Part shown: piece by piece, positions 41,739-48,006 of the stretch | Layout: the number at the start of each line of letters is the position of its first letter | Position numbering within the stretch: the first letter of the stretch is position 1 | Source of the DNA: Sphingomonas parva (ex Maeng et al. 2020) | Lineage (GTDB): Bacteria; Pseudomonadota; Alphaproteobacteria; Sphingomonadales; Sphingomonadaceae | DNA length: 48,006 nt | NCBI RefSeq assembly: GCF_004564275.1 | Contig: NZ_SPDV01000032.1 | Location: 1-48,006, forward strand | Direction of reading: 5' to 3' | Program-made: the position numbers and the translations under genes | Notes under the pieces: generated by a model | Told to the model about the DNA's origin: nothing | Database searches by the model: none | The model's input: only the letters and a program-made list of their open reading frames with translations

Positions 41739-41899
41739 GAAGGACTTTCAGGAGGCAAGGTTGCGAGGCGTAACGCCGCAGCGATGCCGCGGGTCCCGCG
41801 GGCGTCCAGGCGAATGCAGCAACCAGGCACGAAGAAGGGCGCGGCCTGTGGACCGGTTCACGCGGGCGGCACCCCGCGCCCCGCGCCTCTCCCAGATCA

Positions 41900-42015
41900 C
41901 GTCATTCCGGCGAAAGCCGGAATCTCGGGGAGAGTAGACCCAGCCGCAAAGGGAGCGCTCCCCTGACCTGAAGTGCCTCTTCCGACCTGAGATTCCGGCT
42001 TGCGCCGGAATGACG
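41900..42015. repeat. REPIN-like inverted repeat, copy B
   Basis: Two 27-base arms at 41900-41926 and 41989-42015 are reverse complements with one mismatch, at the same position as in copy A (7890-8002). Each arm contains GTCATTCCGGCG and GCCGGAAT. The loop is 62 bases and unrelated to copy A's. It lies in the 440-base gap between the SLC13 and L,D-transpeptidase genes. No gene is seen in the rest of the gap. Confidence 0.85.
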
Positions 42016-42121
42016 GGCTGGGCCTGACGCCCTTTCCAGGCGCCGAGCCTCCGCGTCTTCGCGGCTTTGCGAGAGCCCCTCTTCTTCCTGCCTTCATCCG
42101 GCAGGGCCCGTCGCGGCCCAC

Positions 42122-42162
42122 AAAAAAGGGGCGCGATCCCCCGGACCGCGCCCCTTCTTTTT
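42122..42162 (-). terminator. Bidirectional terminator of the L,D-transpeptidase gene
   Basis: A 10-base-pair stem (42126-42135 with 42147-42156) is flanked by A6 on the left and TTCTTTTT on the right, so it can act on both strands. It lies just after the minus-strand L,D-transpeptidase stop. Confidence 0.85.
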
Positions 42163-42178
42163 CCTGCGGAACCCGCGC

Positions 42179-43396
42179 TCAGTTCGACGCGAGCGCCGTG
42201 CCGCGATCGTCGAGGGCGGCGAGGACCTTGGTGTCGCGGCTGTACATGTCGTCGTAGCGCTTGAGATCGCCCTCGTCCGTGCCGGCCACGGTGAAGTAGA
42301 CGATGTACACGGGGATCGGCGTGGCGACGTTCGCCTGCACCGTCTTGCCCGACTTCACCGTCTCGTTGACCTTGTCGCGGCTCCACTCGGTGCCGTCGAG
42401 CAGCGTGGCGGCGAAGCCGACCGCGTCCTCGGTGCGGATGCAGCCGTGGCTGTAGGCGCGGGCCTGCTTGTTGAACAGGTTCTTGGCGTTGGTGTCGTGC
42501 AGGTAGATGGCGTGCGGATTGCCCATCACCAGCTTGACCTTGCCGAGCGCGTTCGACGGCCCCGGCGGCTGGCGATAGCGGACCGCGCCGCCGGCGCTCT
42601 TGACCGAGACATAGCCCTTCTTGCCGGCGACCTCGCGGGCGATGCTCGACGGCACTTCCCACCAGGGGTTGAAGATCGCGCCGGTGATCGTCGCGTTGAG
42701 CGACGGCGTCGGAGTCTTGATCGCACCGGCGACCGCCCGGCGGCGGTCGAGGGTGACGCCGCTCTCGACCAAAGCGACGGTATAGGCCGGCACGTTGACG
42801 ATGACGTATTTCTGGCCGAGGTCGCGCGGCAGCCAGCGCCAGCGATCGAGATTGGTGCGGATCTTGCCGCGGCTGCCCTCGTCCTGCGCCTTGACCAGCG
42901 CCGTCTTCAGCGCCGCATATTGCGGATGGGTGGGCAGCAGGCTGCGAAGCGCGTCGCCGACCGTCTCGCCGGCCACCGCGCGATCGAGCAGCGCCTGCTG
43001 ATCGTAGACGTTCCAGCTGTCGTCCTCGACATACCAGTCGATGCGCGCGGCGCCGCGGACGTGGCCGAACATCAGGTCCGAGGCGACCTTGAGGAAGGTC
43101 TCGGTCGCGACGGCGCTCAGCCGCTCGTCCTTGGCGTCGATCGCCTGGCGAAGCCGCTCCGGATTGTAATCGGCCGGGTCCAGGCCCTCCTCGCCGATCG
43201 CCTCGACATAAGCGAGCAGCTCCTGCGCCTGCTTGCGCTTCCACTCCGCGGCGACGACCGGGGCCGGCGCCGCCTGGACGGTCGGCGTGGCGGCGACGGG
43301 GGCCTGCACGGGCGCGGGCGCGGGCACCGCATTCTGTGCATGGCTGGCGGCAGCCGTCGAGAGCAGGACAAGCGGCAGAGTGATACGGCGGTACAT
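42179..43396 (-). CDS. YcbB-like L,D-transpeptidase, secreted
   Basis: A 405-residue protein with a signal peptide ending near AAASHA and an Ala/Pro-rich linker. A helical region (about 50-190) resembles the scaffold domain of YcbB/LdtD relatives. The YkuD catalytic domain follows, with ARAYSHGCIRTEDAV carrying the active-site His-Gly-Cys-x-Arg near residue 315. It should make 3-3 crosslinks in peptidoglycan in the periplasm. It is shorter than E. coli YcbB (615 residues), so part of the scaffold is reduced. Confidence 0.92.
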   Translation of the reverse strand: MYRRITLPLVLLSTAAASHAQNAVPAPAPVQAPVAATPTVQAAPAPVVAAEWKRKQAQELLAYVEAIGEEGLDPADYNPERLRQAIDAKDERLSAVATETFLKVASDLMFGHVRGAARIDWYVEDDSWNVYDQQALLDRAVAGETVGDALRSLLPTHPQYAALKTALVKAQDEGSRGKIRTNLDRWRWLPRDLGQKYVIVNVPAYTVALVESGVTLDRRRAVAGAIKTPTPSLNATITGAIFNPWWEVPSSIAREVAGKKGYVSVKSAGGAVRYRQPPGPSNALGKVKLVMGNPHAIYLHDTNAKNLFNKQARAYSHGCIRTEDAVGFAATLLDGTEWSRDKVNETVKSGKTVQANVATPIPVYIVYFTVAGTDEGDLKRYDDMYSRDTKVLAALDDRGTALASN

Positions 43397-43459
43397 GGCG
43401 GTTTCCCTAAGATGGACGGCCGCAGATCCCCTGGCGGCTCGGGTCCTATCGTGGACGTT

Positions 43460-43488
43460 GCTTTAACCTGCCCTGACTTTTCCTTCAA
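43460..43488 (-). promoter_or_regulatory. Candidate promoter of the L,D-transpeptidase gene
   Basis: On the minus strand, TTGAAG (43488-43483) and TAAAGC (43465-43460) are 17 bases apart, 63 bases before the ATG at 43396. Confidence 0.35.
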
Positions 43489-43522
43489 GAAGGTGACAAG
43501 CTGCGGAAAAGGAAAAATAATT

Positions 43523-43549
43523 CGGCCCGGCACCTGGGGTGCCGGGCCG
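43523..43549 (-). terminator. Terminator after the DUF4383 gene
   Basis: A perfect 12-base-pair stem (43523-43534 with 43538-43549) and 3-base loop. On the minus strand it is followed by AATTATTTTTCC, a fair U-rich tail, 30 bases after the DUF4383 stop. Confidence 0.8.
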
Positions 43550-43578
43550 TCTCTCCCTTACCGTCGGCGAATGGTGGC

Positions 43579-43998
43579 TCAGCTGCGGTCGGTGGTGACG
43601 ACGTCGCGGCGGACGAAGCCGAAATAAGCGGCGGCCGCGGCGAGGAGCAGGTGCAGGACGACGTCGGCGCCGTAGAGCGGCACGAAGCCGAAGGTCGTGT
43701 CGAGCCCGGGGATCAGGCCCATCACCGTGAACAGCGCGTAGATGATCGCGACGCCCTTGGCATAGCCGCGCGCCGCCCCGAAGCTGCGCGACGCGGCGAG
43801 GCCCCAGAGTCCGAAGATCAGATGGACGATGTTGTGCAGCGTGTTGACCGGGAACATGCCGAGCTCGTGGCCGTAGCCGTGAGTCATGCTGAGGCCGGAA
43901 TCGGGTGTCGCGGCGGTCGTCAGGCCGGGGATGAAGCCGCCGATGCCGACGATCAGGAATACGATGCCAAAGATGAGCGCGAAGGTACGGGTGTTCAT
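43579..43998 (-). CDS. DUF4383 membrane protein
   Basis: A 139-residue protein with four predicted membrane segments: FALIFGIVFLIVGIGGFIPG, the NTLHNIVHLIFGLWGLAA region, VAIIYALFTVMGLIPGL and VVLHLLLAAAAAYFGFV. The N-H-L/I-H pattern in VNTLHNIVHLIFG is typical of DUF4383, a family of unknown function. ATG 43998 with GGGAGA is chosen over an upstream reading that would add 29 atypical residues. Confidence 0.85.
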   Translation of the reverse strand: MNTRTFALIFGIVFLIVGIGGFIPGLTTAATPDSGLSMTHGYGHELGMFPVNTLHNIVHLIFGLWGLAASRSFGAARGYAKGVAIIYALFTVMGLIPGLDTTFGFVPLYGADVVLHLLLAAAAAYFGFVRRDVVTTDRS

Positions 43999-44081
43999 CG
44001 GACGATCTCCCAACGTATGAAAACCTACGCGTCGGAGCCCCGCCTCCGATGCGGAAAGCGCGGGCCCGAGCCGCCGCGGGA

Positions 44082-44720
44082 TCACAGCGCGGAGGCGATG
44101 ACGGTAGAGCGACGCTCGCCGGGCAAAGTTCCCGCTGCGAAACGACCAATGGCCGCCGCGATCTTCTCGCCGCCCACGGCCGAGGGCTCGATCGGATTGG
44201 CATAATCCTCGTCGCGGTCGCAGATCAGCCGCAGGTCGATCAGCGCCGCGCCGGCGGCGAAAGCGGTGCGGCCGATCACGTCGTTGAACAGCGACAGCGC
44301 GGTCCGGATGATCCTGTGGTCCGGCGCCGAGGGCGGCGTGTCGTAAATCGTGCAGAAGGCGGCGGGCAGCCCGCGGGCAAGCACCGCTTCGGCGACCTCG
44401 GCATAATCGCGCGCGAAGCGGCTCTGCGCGATCTCGAGCAGCGACACGGCCTCGGCGACGCTGCCGACGCTCTGCGAGAGGAGATGCGACGCGCCGAGGG
44501 CGTCGTTGCCGCCGGCGCTGACGACGAGGTGGGTGGCGTCCGCCGGCAGCCGCGCCAGCTGCGCCAGCACGCCGCGCGCCACCGCCCCGTCGACGGCGAG
44601 CAGGCTCGCCTGCCAGTCGAGCGGAAGCCTGGTCCGGACCTGGCGGACGACATCGGGGCCGCCCCGCACGTAGGCGAGGTTGTCGAGGATCGAATCGCCG
44701 AGGAGAATGACGTGGCCCAT
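44082..44720 (-). CDS. SGNH/GDSL-fold hydrolase-like protein with altered catalytic His
   Basis: A 212-residue SGNH-fold protein. Block I is VILLGDSILDN (Ser10) and block III VVSAGGNDALG. Block V, expected as Asp-x-x-His, reads DYANPIEPSAVGG, so the catalytic His appears to be Asn. It may have a modified activity or use another residue. No signal peptide is visible, so it is probably cytoplasmic. It is the third gene in the ALDH / ATP-grasp / SGNH run, with 15 bases after the ATP-grasp stop. Confidence 0.82.
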   Translation of the reverse strand: MGHVILLGDSILDNLAYVRGGPDVVRQVRTRLPLDWQASLLAVDGAVARGVLAQLARLPADATHLVVSAGGNDALGASHLLSQSVGSVAEAVSLLEIAQSRFARDYAEVAEAVLARGLPAAFCTIYDTPPSAPDHRIIRTALSLFNDVIGRTAFAAGAALIDLRLICDRDEDYANPIEPSAVGGEKIAAAIGRFAAGTLPGERRSTVIASAL

Positions 44721-44735
44721 GGCGGGCCCAAAGGC

Positions 44736-45593
44736 TCAGCCGGAGATCAGGTCCCGCACGGCGGCGGCGAATGGCGCGCCACCGGCCGGATCGTAGCCGA
44801 GGTAGAGATCGGGCTCGATCAGCTCGATCTCGATCAGCAGCGGCCCCCCGGCGCCGCGGACGAGATCGATGCGCGCGTAGAGCAGGCGCTCGTCGATCGC
44901 GCCGAGCACGGACGCGGCAGCCGCCATCTCGTCGTCGCGCGGGAGGTGCCGCGTGATCACGCCGTCATATTCCGGCTGGACCCGGAAATCGCCGGGCTGG
45001 GGCCTTTTGGCGATGGCGTGGCTGAACCGCCCGCCGAAGAACAGCAGGGAGACCTCCCCCGCCGTCTCGATCTCGGCAAGGTAGGGCTGGACCATGGCCG
45101 GACCTTGCGGGCCGCCGTCGAGCGGATCGCCGGGAGACCAGCGGATCGTCTGCCAGGCGCCGGCCGAGACCTGCGGCTTGGCGACGAGCCGATCGGCGCC
45201 GAAGCGCGCGGCGGCGCTCTCGAGCAGGGCGCGGTCGAGCCGCTCGGCATAGAGGGTCGGCACCACCGGCACGCCCTTTTCGGCGAGGCGACCAAGATAG
45301 GTCTTGTCCGAATTCCAGATCAGCACGGAGGCCGGATTCTGCAGCCGCACCCCGGCCGCCTCCCAGCCGCGCACCGTCTCCACCCACAGATCATGGGCGC
45401 GCGGATAGCCCCAGGCGAGCAGAGGCAGGACGAGGTCGAAGCCGGCGAGGTCCCCCGCATCGGTCCAGACGCGCTGCTCGACCGAGGCGCCGGCCGCGCG
45501 AAGCGGCGCGGCATTGGCTTCGACGACGTCGGCCCAGCGCGATTCGAAGTGCAGGTCGCCCGGATCGGGAGTCAGGATGGCGATGCGGCTCAT
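44736..45593 (-). CDS. ATP-grasp domain protein (RimK/glutathione synthetase-like)
   Basis: A 285-residue protein predicted to join a carboxylate to an amine or thiol via an acyl phosphate. The N-terminal pre-ATP-grasp domain has ILTPDPGDLHFESRWADVVE. The ATP-binding region shows WNSDKTYLGRLAEKGVPVVP, DRLVAKPQVSAGAW, VQPYLAEIETAGEVSLLFFG and the metal-binding end LIEIELIEPDLYLG. Start ATG 45593 is 4 bases from the ALDH stop, so the genes are coupled. The substrates are unknown. Confidence 0.85.
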   Translation of the reverse strand: MSRIAILTPDPGDLHFESRWADVVEANAAPLRAAGASVEQRVWTDAGDLAGFDLVLPLLAWGYPRAHDLWVETVRGWEAAGVRLQNPASVLIWNSDKTYLGRLAEKGVPVVPTLYAERLDRALLESAAARFGADRLVAKPQVSAGAWQTIRWSPGDPLDGGPQGPAMVQPYLAEIETAGEVSLLFFGGRFSHAIAKRPQPGDFRVQPEYDGVITRHLPRDDEMAAAASVLGAIDERLLYARIDLVRGAGGPLLIEIELIEPDLYLGYDPAGGAPFAAAVRDLISG

Positions 45594-45597
45594 CGGC

Positions 45598-47118
45598 TCA
45601 CGGCATGTTGAAGTTGATGCCCTGCGCAAGCGGCAGGTCGCGGCTGTAGTTGATCGTGTTGGTGGCCCGCCGCATGTACGCCCGCCACGCATCCGAGCCG
45701 CTCTCGCGGCCGCCGCCGGTCTCCTTCTCGCCGCCGAACGCGCCGCCGATCTCGGCGCCCGAGGGTCCGATGTTGACGTTGACGATCCCGCAGTCCGAGC
45801 CGGCGGCCGAGAGGAAGGTCTCCGCCTCGCGGATGTCGTTGGTGAAGATCGACGAGGCGAGCCCCTGCGGCGCGGCATTGTGCGCGGCGATTGCCTCGTC
45901 CAGCCCCAAATAACGCATCACGTAGAGGATCGGGGCGAACGTCTCGGTGAGGGTGATCGCGGTCTGGCCCGGCATGGTGACGATCGCCGGACGGACGTAC
46001 CAGGCGTCGGGGGAGGCCTCGGCCTGGAGGCGATCGCCGCCCTCGACAATGCCGCCCTGCTCCCGCGCCGCGGCGAGCGCCGCCTGCATCGCCTCGAAGG
46101 CGGCACGATCGATCAGCGGGCCGACCAGCATGCCGTCGTCGAGCGGGTTGCCGACCGGAACGCCGGCCCAGATCTGTCGCAGCCGCGGCACCAAAGCGTC
46201 GAACACGCTGTCGTGCACGAACAGGCGGCGCAGGGTCGTGCAGCGCTGCCCGGCCGTGCCGACCGCGGCGAAGGTGATCGCCCGCTCGGCCAAAGCGAGA
46301 TCGGCAGAGGGCGCGACCACCATGCCGTTGTTGCCGCCGAGCTCGAGTAGAGAGCGGCCGAAGCGCGCCGCGACCCGCGGCGCCACCGCGCGGCCCATCC
46401 GGGTCGATCCGGTCGCGGAGACCAAAGCGACCCTGGGGTGATCGACCAGCGCCTCGCCGGCCTCGCGTCCGCCCTGGACGACCTGCGAGAGGCGCGCCGG
46501 CGCGTCGCCGAAGCGCGCGGCGGTGCGCTCGAACAGCGCCTGGACGGCGAAGGCGGTGAGCGGCGTCTTCTCCGACGGCTTCCACACGACCGCGTCGCCG
46601 CAGACGAAGGCGAGGCACGCGTTCCAGGCCCAGACGGCGACCGGGAAGTTGAACGCCGAGATCACGCCGACGACGCCGAGCGGGTGCCAGGTCTCCATCA
46701 TCCGGTGTCCCGGCCGCTCGGTGGCGATGGTGAGGCCGTAGAGCTGGCGGGACAGGCCGACCGCGAAATCGCAGATGTCGATCATCTCCTGGACCTCGCC
46801 AAGGCCTTCCTGGAGGATCTTCCCGGCCTCGAGGCTGACCAAGCGGCCGAGCGCCGCCTTCTCCTCGCGCAGCACCGCGCCGAACAAGCGGACGAGCTCG
46901 CCGCGCCGCGGCGCCGGCACGTCGCGCCAGGCGGCGAAGGCCCGGTGCGCTTGCTCGACCGCGGCGGCGACATCGGCGGCCGAGGCGGTGGCGACGGCCC
47001 CGATCTCCCCGCCGTCGATCGGCGAGCGCGAGACGAGGTCGCCGCCGGGCGGCGTCACCCCGAGGCGGGCGAACAGGGCGGCGGCTTCATCGGACGAACG
47101 GAAGGACGAGAAGGACAA
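45598..47118 (-). CDS. amaB: ALDH7-type aldehyde dehydrogenase (piperideine-6-carboxylate dehydrogenase-like)
   Basis: A 506-residue NAD-dependent aldehyde dehydrogenase of the antiquitin/AmaB type, which oxidises alpha-aminoadipic semialdehyde in lysine breakdown. Typical segments are WHPLGVVGVISAFNFPVAVW, VWKPSEKTPLTAFAV, SATGSTRMGR, the catalytic Glu in LLELGGNNGMVV, the nucleophile Cys in GTAGQRCTTLRR, and IFTNDIREAETFLS. The start is TTG at 47118 with no evident Shine-Dalgarno. It leads a tight operon with ATP-grasp and SGNH genes. Confidence 0.88.
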   Translation of the reverse strand: MSFSSFRSSDEAAALFARLGVTPPGGDLVSRSPIDGGEIGAVATASAADVAAAVEQAHRAFAAWRDVPAPRRGELVRLFGAVLREEKAALGRLVSLEAGKILQEGLGEVQEMIDICDFAVGLSRQLYGLTIATERPGHRMMETWHPLGVVGVISAFNFPVAVWAWNACLAFVCGDAVVWKPSEKTPLTAFAVQALFERTAARFGDAPARLSQVVQGGREAGEALVDHPRVALVSATGSTRMGRAVAPRVAARFGRSLLELGGNNGMVVAPSADLALAERAITFAAVGTAGQRCTTLRRLFVHDSVFDALVPRLRQIWAGVPVGNPLDDGMLVGPLIDRAAFEAMQAALAAAREQGGIVEGGDRLQAEASPDAWYVRPAIVTMPGQTAITLTETFAPILYVMRYLGLDEAIAAHNAAPQGLASSIFTNDIREAETFLSAAGSDCGIVNVNIGPSGAEIGGAFGGEKETGGGRESGSDAWRAYMRRATNTINYSRDLPLAQGINFNMP

Positions 47119-47620
47119 GGGGGCTGGCTCCGGCAGGGACGGGCGCCTCTACCAACGCACGCCCGCCGCTGTCGAGGCGGCGTCCGGTCTGCACCGCGCC
47201 GCCGCAGGCGGCGGCTCCGGCGGAAACAGGCGCGCTCCTGCAAACAACAGGCGAATTTACAGGGCTTCGTGGCGGGTCGGCGGGCGCTACAGGACGGCCC
47301 TGCCCGTTTCCGCACGCGACCTCCCGCGCTTTCTCCGTGCTGCGCCGCACCACCGTATTTCAACCGTTCTTTACGGTCGATTTGCTGCAGTGCAGCAAGA
47401 ACGGGCGAGCCCCTCGACCGACCGCGCCGGCCCCGTCCGGGCGGCGACTGGCACCGCCTCTTCGCGCCGTATCGCGCCGGCACCAAGCGCCGCCCGCGCC
47501 GGCTCTGGACAGCGCGCATTTCGCTCCACGATAGCAAAGAGCCCACGCCACCCGGCACTCTGGCCAAGGTGGAACATAACACGAACACCGGGGCGAGTCA
47601 ACGTACCAGCAGACCTCCTG
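47119..47620. other. Intergenic region upstream of the aldehyde dehydrogenase gene
   Basis: No gene is supported. It holds the PhaR-like dyad at 47382-47398 and some GC-rich hairpins (GCCGCC ... GGCGGC near 47200-47215). The minus-strand promoter of the aldehyde dehydrogenase gene should be here, but I cannot identify it. Confidence 0.6.
47382..47398. promoter_or_regulatory. PhaR-like operator dyad
   Basis: TTGCTGCAGTGCAGCAA is a perfect palindrome with 8-base arms around a single G. Its core CTGCAGTGCAG fits the CTGC-N3-GCAG site reported for PhaR, the repressor of phasin and PHA-granule genes in alphaproteobacteria. No phasin gene lies within the window downstream; an IS element begins 230 bases to the right. 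Confidence 0.5.
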
Positions 47621-47623
47621 TTG

Positions 47624-47670
47624 GTAGCACACGACATGTCCGGGTTTCGTAGCAGACGATCTGTCCGGTT
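47624..47670. repeat. Tandem direct repeats at the IS left end
   Basis: Two similar copies starting 25 bases apart: GTAGCACACGACATGTCCGG (47624-47643) and GTAGCAGACGATCTGTCCGG (47649-47668). They precede the transposase gene by about 20 bases and look like transposase-binding sites at the element's terminus. The exact outer boundary is not visible. Confidence 0.55.
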
Positions 47671-47687
47671 GCGGCTGGAGAGGTCGG

Positions 47688-48006
47688 ATGCTGGCGGAGG
47701 TACGCATGGCGCGGATTGGCGAGGTGCTCGGTCGTTATCGGTCGGGCAGGCTGAGTTGTGTGGAGGCGGCGGATCTCCTCGGGATGAGCGAGCGGCATTT
47801 TCGCCGCTTGCGGGACCGCTATGAGGCGGACGGTGCAGCTGGGCTTGTCGACCGGCGGCGCGGCCGGGTTTCGGGTCGGCGGGCGCCTGTGGACAAGGTG
47901 GAGTGGGTGATCGATCAGTTCGTGACCCGCTACCACGATTTCACGGTGAAGCACTTCCACGAGGAGCTGCGCAAAGCCGGGTTCGATCTGAGCTACACCT
48001 GGACCA
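47688..48006 (+). mobile_element. ISNCY-type insertion sequence, transposase N-terminus (cut by window end)
   Basis: The open reading frame continues past the window edge without a stop. The N-terminal helix-turn-helix MARIGEVLGRYRSGRLSCVE, then AADLLGMSERHFRRLRDRYE, GLVDRRRGRVSGRRAPVDKV and FHEELRKAGFDLSYTWT, matches ISNCY-family transposases as I know them. Two starts are possible: ATG 47688, or ATG 47706 with GGAGG at good spacing. The catalytic domain, expected further right, is outside the window. Confidence 0.85.

Noticed and set aside
39537-41966. Long plus-strand frame across the SLC13 gene
   Set aside because: It runs through the barrel gene's tail and the antisense of the transporter and has a low-complexity His/Arg/Asp composition typical of shadow frames.
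1-48006. CRISPR array or prophage
   Set aside because: No regular spaced direct repeats and no phage structural, integrase or lysis genes were seen; repeats present are inverted, not direct.

Overview
The window is GC-rich, densely coded chromosomal DNA of an alphaproteobacterium, most likely a sphingomonad (order Sphingomonadales). The evidence is a TrcR/DUF1013 cell-cycle regulator, a DUF1192 protein beside clpA, the gene order ispA / coaD / peptidyl-prolyl isomerase / queA / tgt, many TTG and GTG starts, and short inverted-repeat elements of types common in sphingomonad intergenic DNA. No rRNA, tRNA, CRISPR array or prophage was recognised. This assignment rests on gene content only.

Left part (1-5.3 kb): a plus-strand operon of acyl-CoA dehydrogenase, a RidA-family protein and a benzoate/2-aminobenzoate-type CoA ligase, joined by 4-base stop/start overlaps, looks like the end of a CoA-dependent aromatic acid pathway that continues off the left edge. 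A large FkbH-like HAD protein with an N-terminal cysteine cluster follows. From 5.3 to 12.5 kb nearly everything is on the minus strand: a SleB cell-wall hydrolase, the queuosine genes tgt and queA, a secreted peptidyl-prolyl isomerase, coaD, and an operon of lipoprotein, small unknown protein, xseB and ispA.

Middle (12.6-32.2 kb): polysaccharide deacetylase and quinone-linked D-lactate dehydrogenase; an MFS transporter divergent from an AmpR-like LysR regulator; an MBL-fold hydrolase; trcR; a glutathione transferase; an unusual 902-residue SF2 helicase translationally coupled to a quinone oxidoreductase; DUF1192; clpA; a second GST; a Bax-inhibitor-1 protein; thpR; a fructosamine-kinase/LMW-phosphatase pair that probably acts in protein deglycation; and a Spinster-type MFS transporter.

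Right part (32.2-48 kb): mostly envelope functions. These are a zinc-ribbon PilZ protein, a lipoprotein Cu/Zn superoxide dismutase, UDP-glucose dehydrogenase, an OmpA protein with a 23-proline linker, small secreted proteins, a CAP protein, a Gly-rich acidic protein, a bactofilin, a beta-barrel protein, an SLC13 transporter with RCK_C domains, a YcbB-like L,D-transpeptidase and a DUF4383 membrane protein. They are followed by an operon of ALDH7-type aldehyde dehydrogenase, ATP-grasp ligase and SGNH-fold protein. The last 0.4 kb is the left end of an insertion sequence (ISNCY-type transposase, cut by the window). A PhaR-like operator lies just before it with no phasin gene in sight.

The most interesting leads are the helicase with an internal hydrophobic segment, the aldehyde dehydrogenase/ATP-grasp/SGNH operon whose hydrolase lacks the usual His, the deglycation kinase/phosphatase pair, the zinc-ribbon PilZ protein, the Cys-cluster FkbH protein, a RidA protein without the catalytic Arg, and the isolated PhaR-like dyad next to the IS. 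No clear large undescribed multi-gene defence system was seen.
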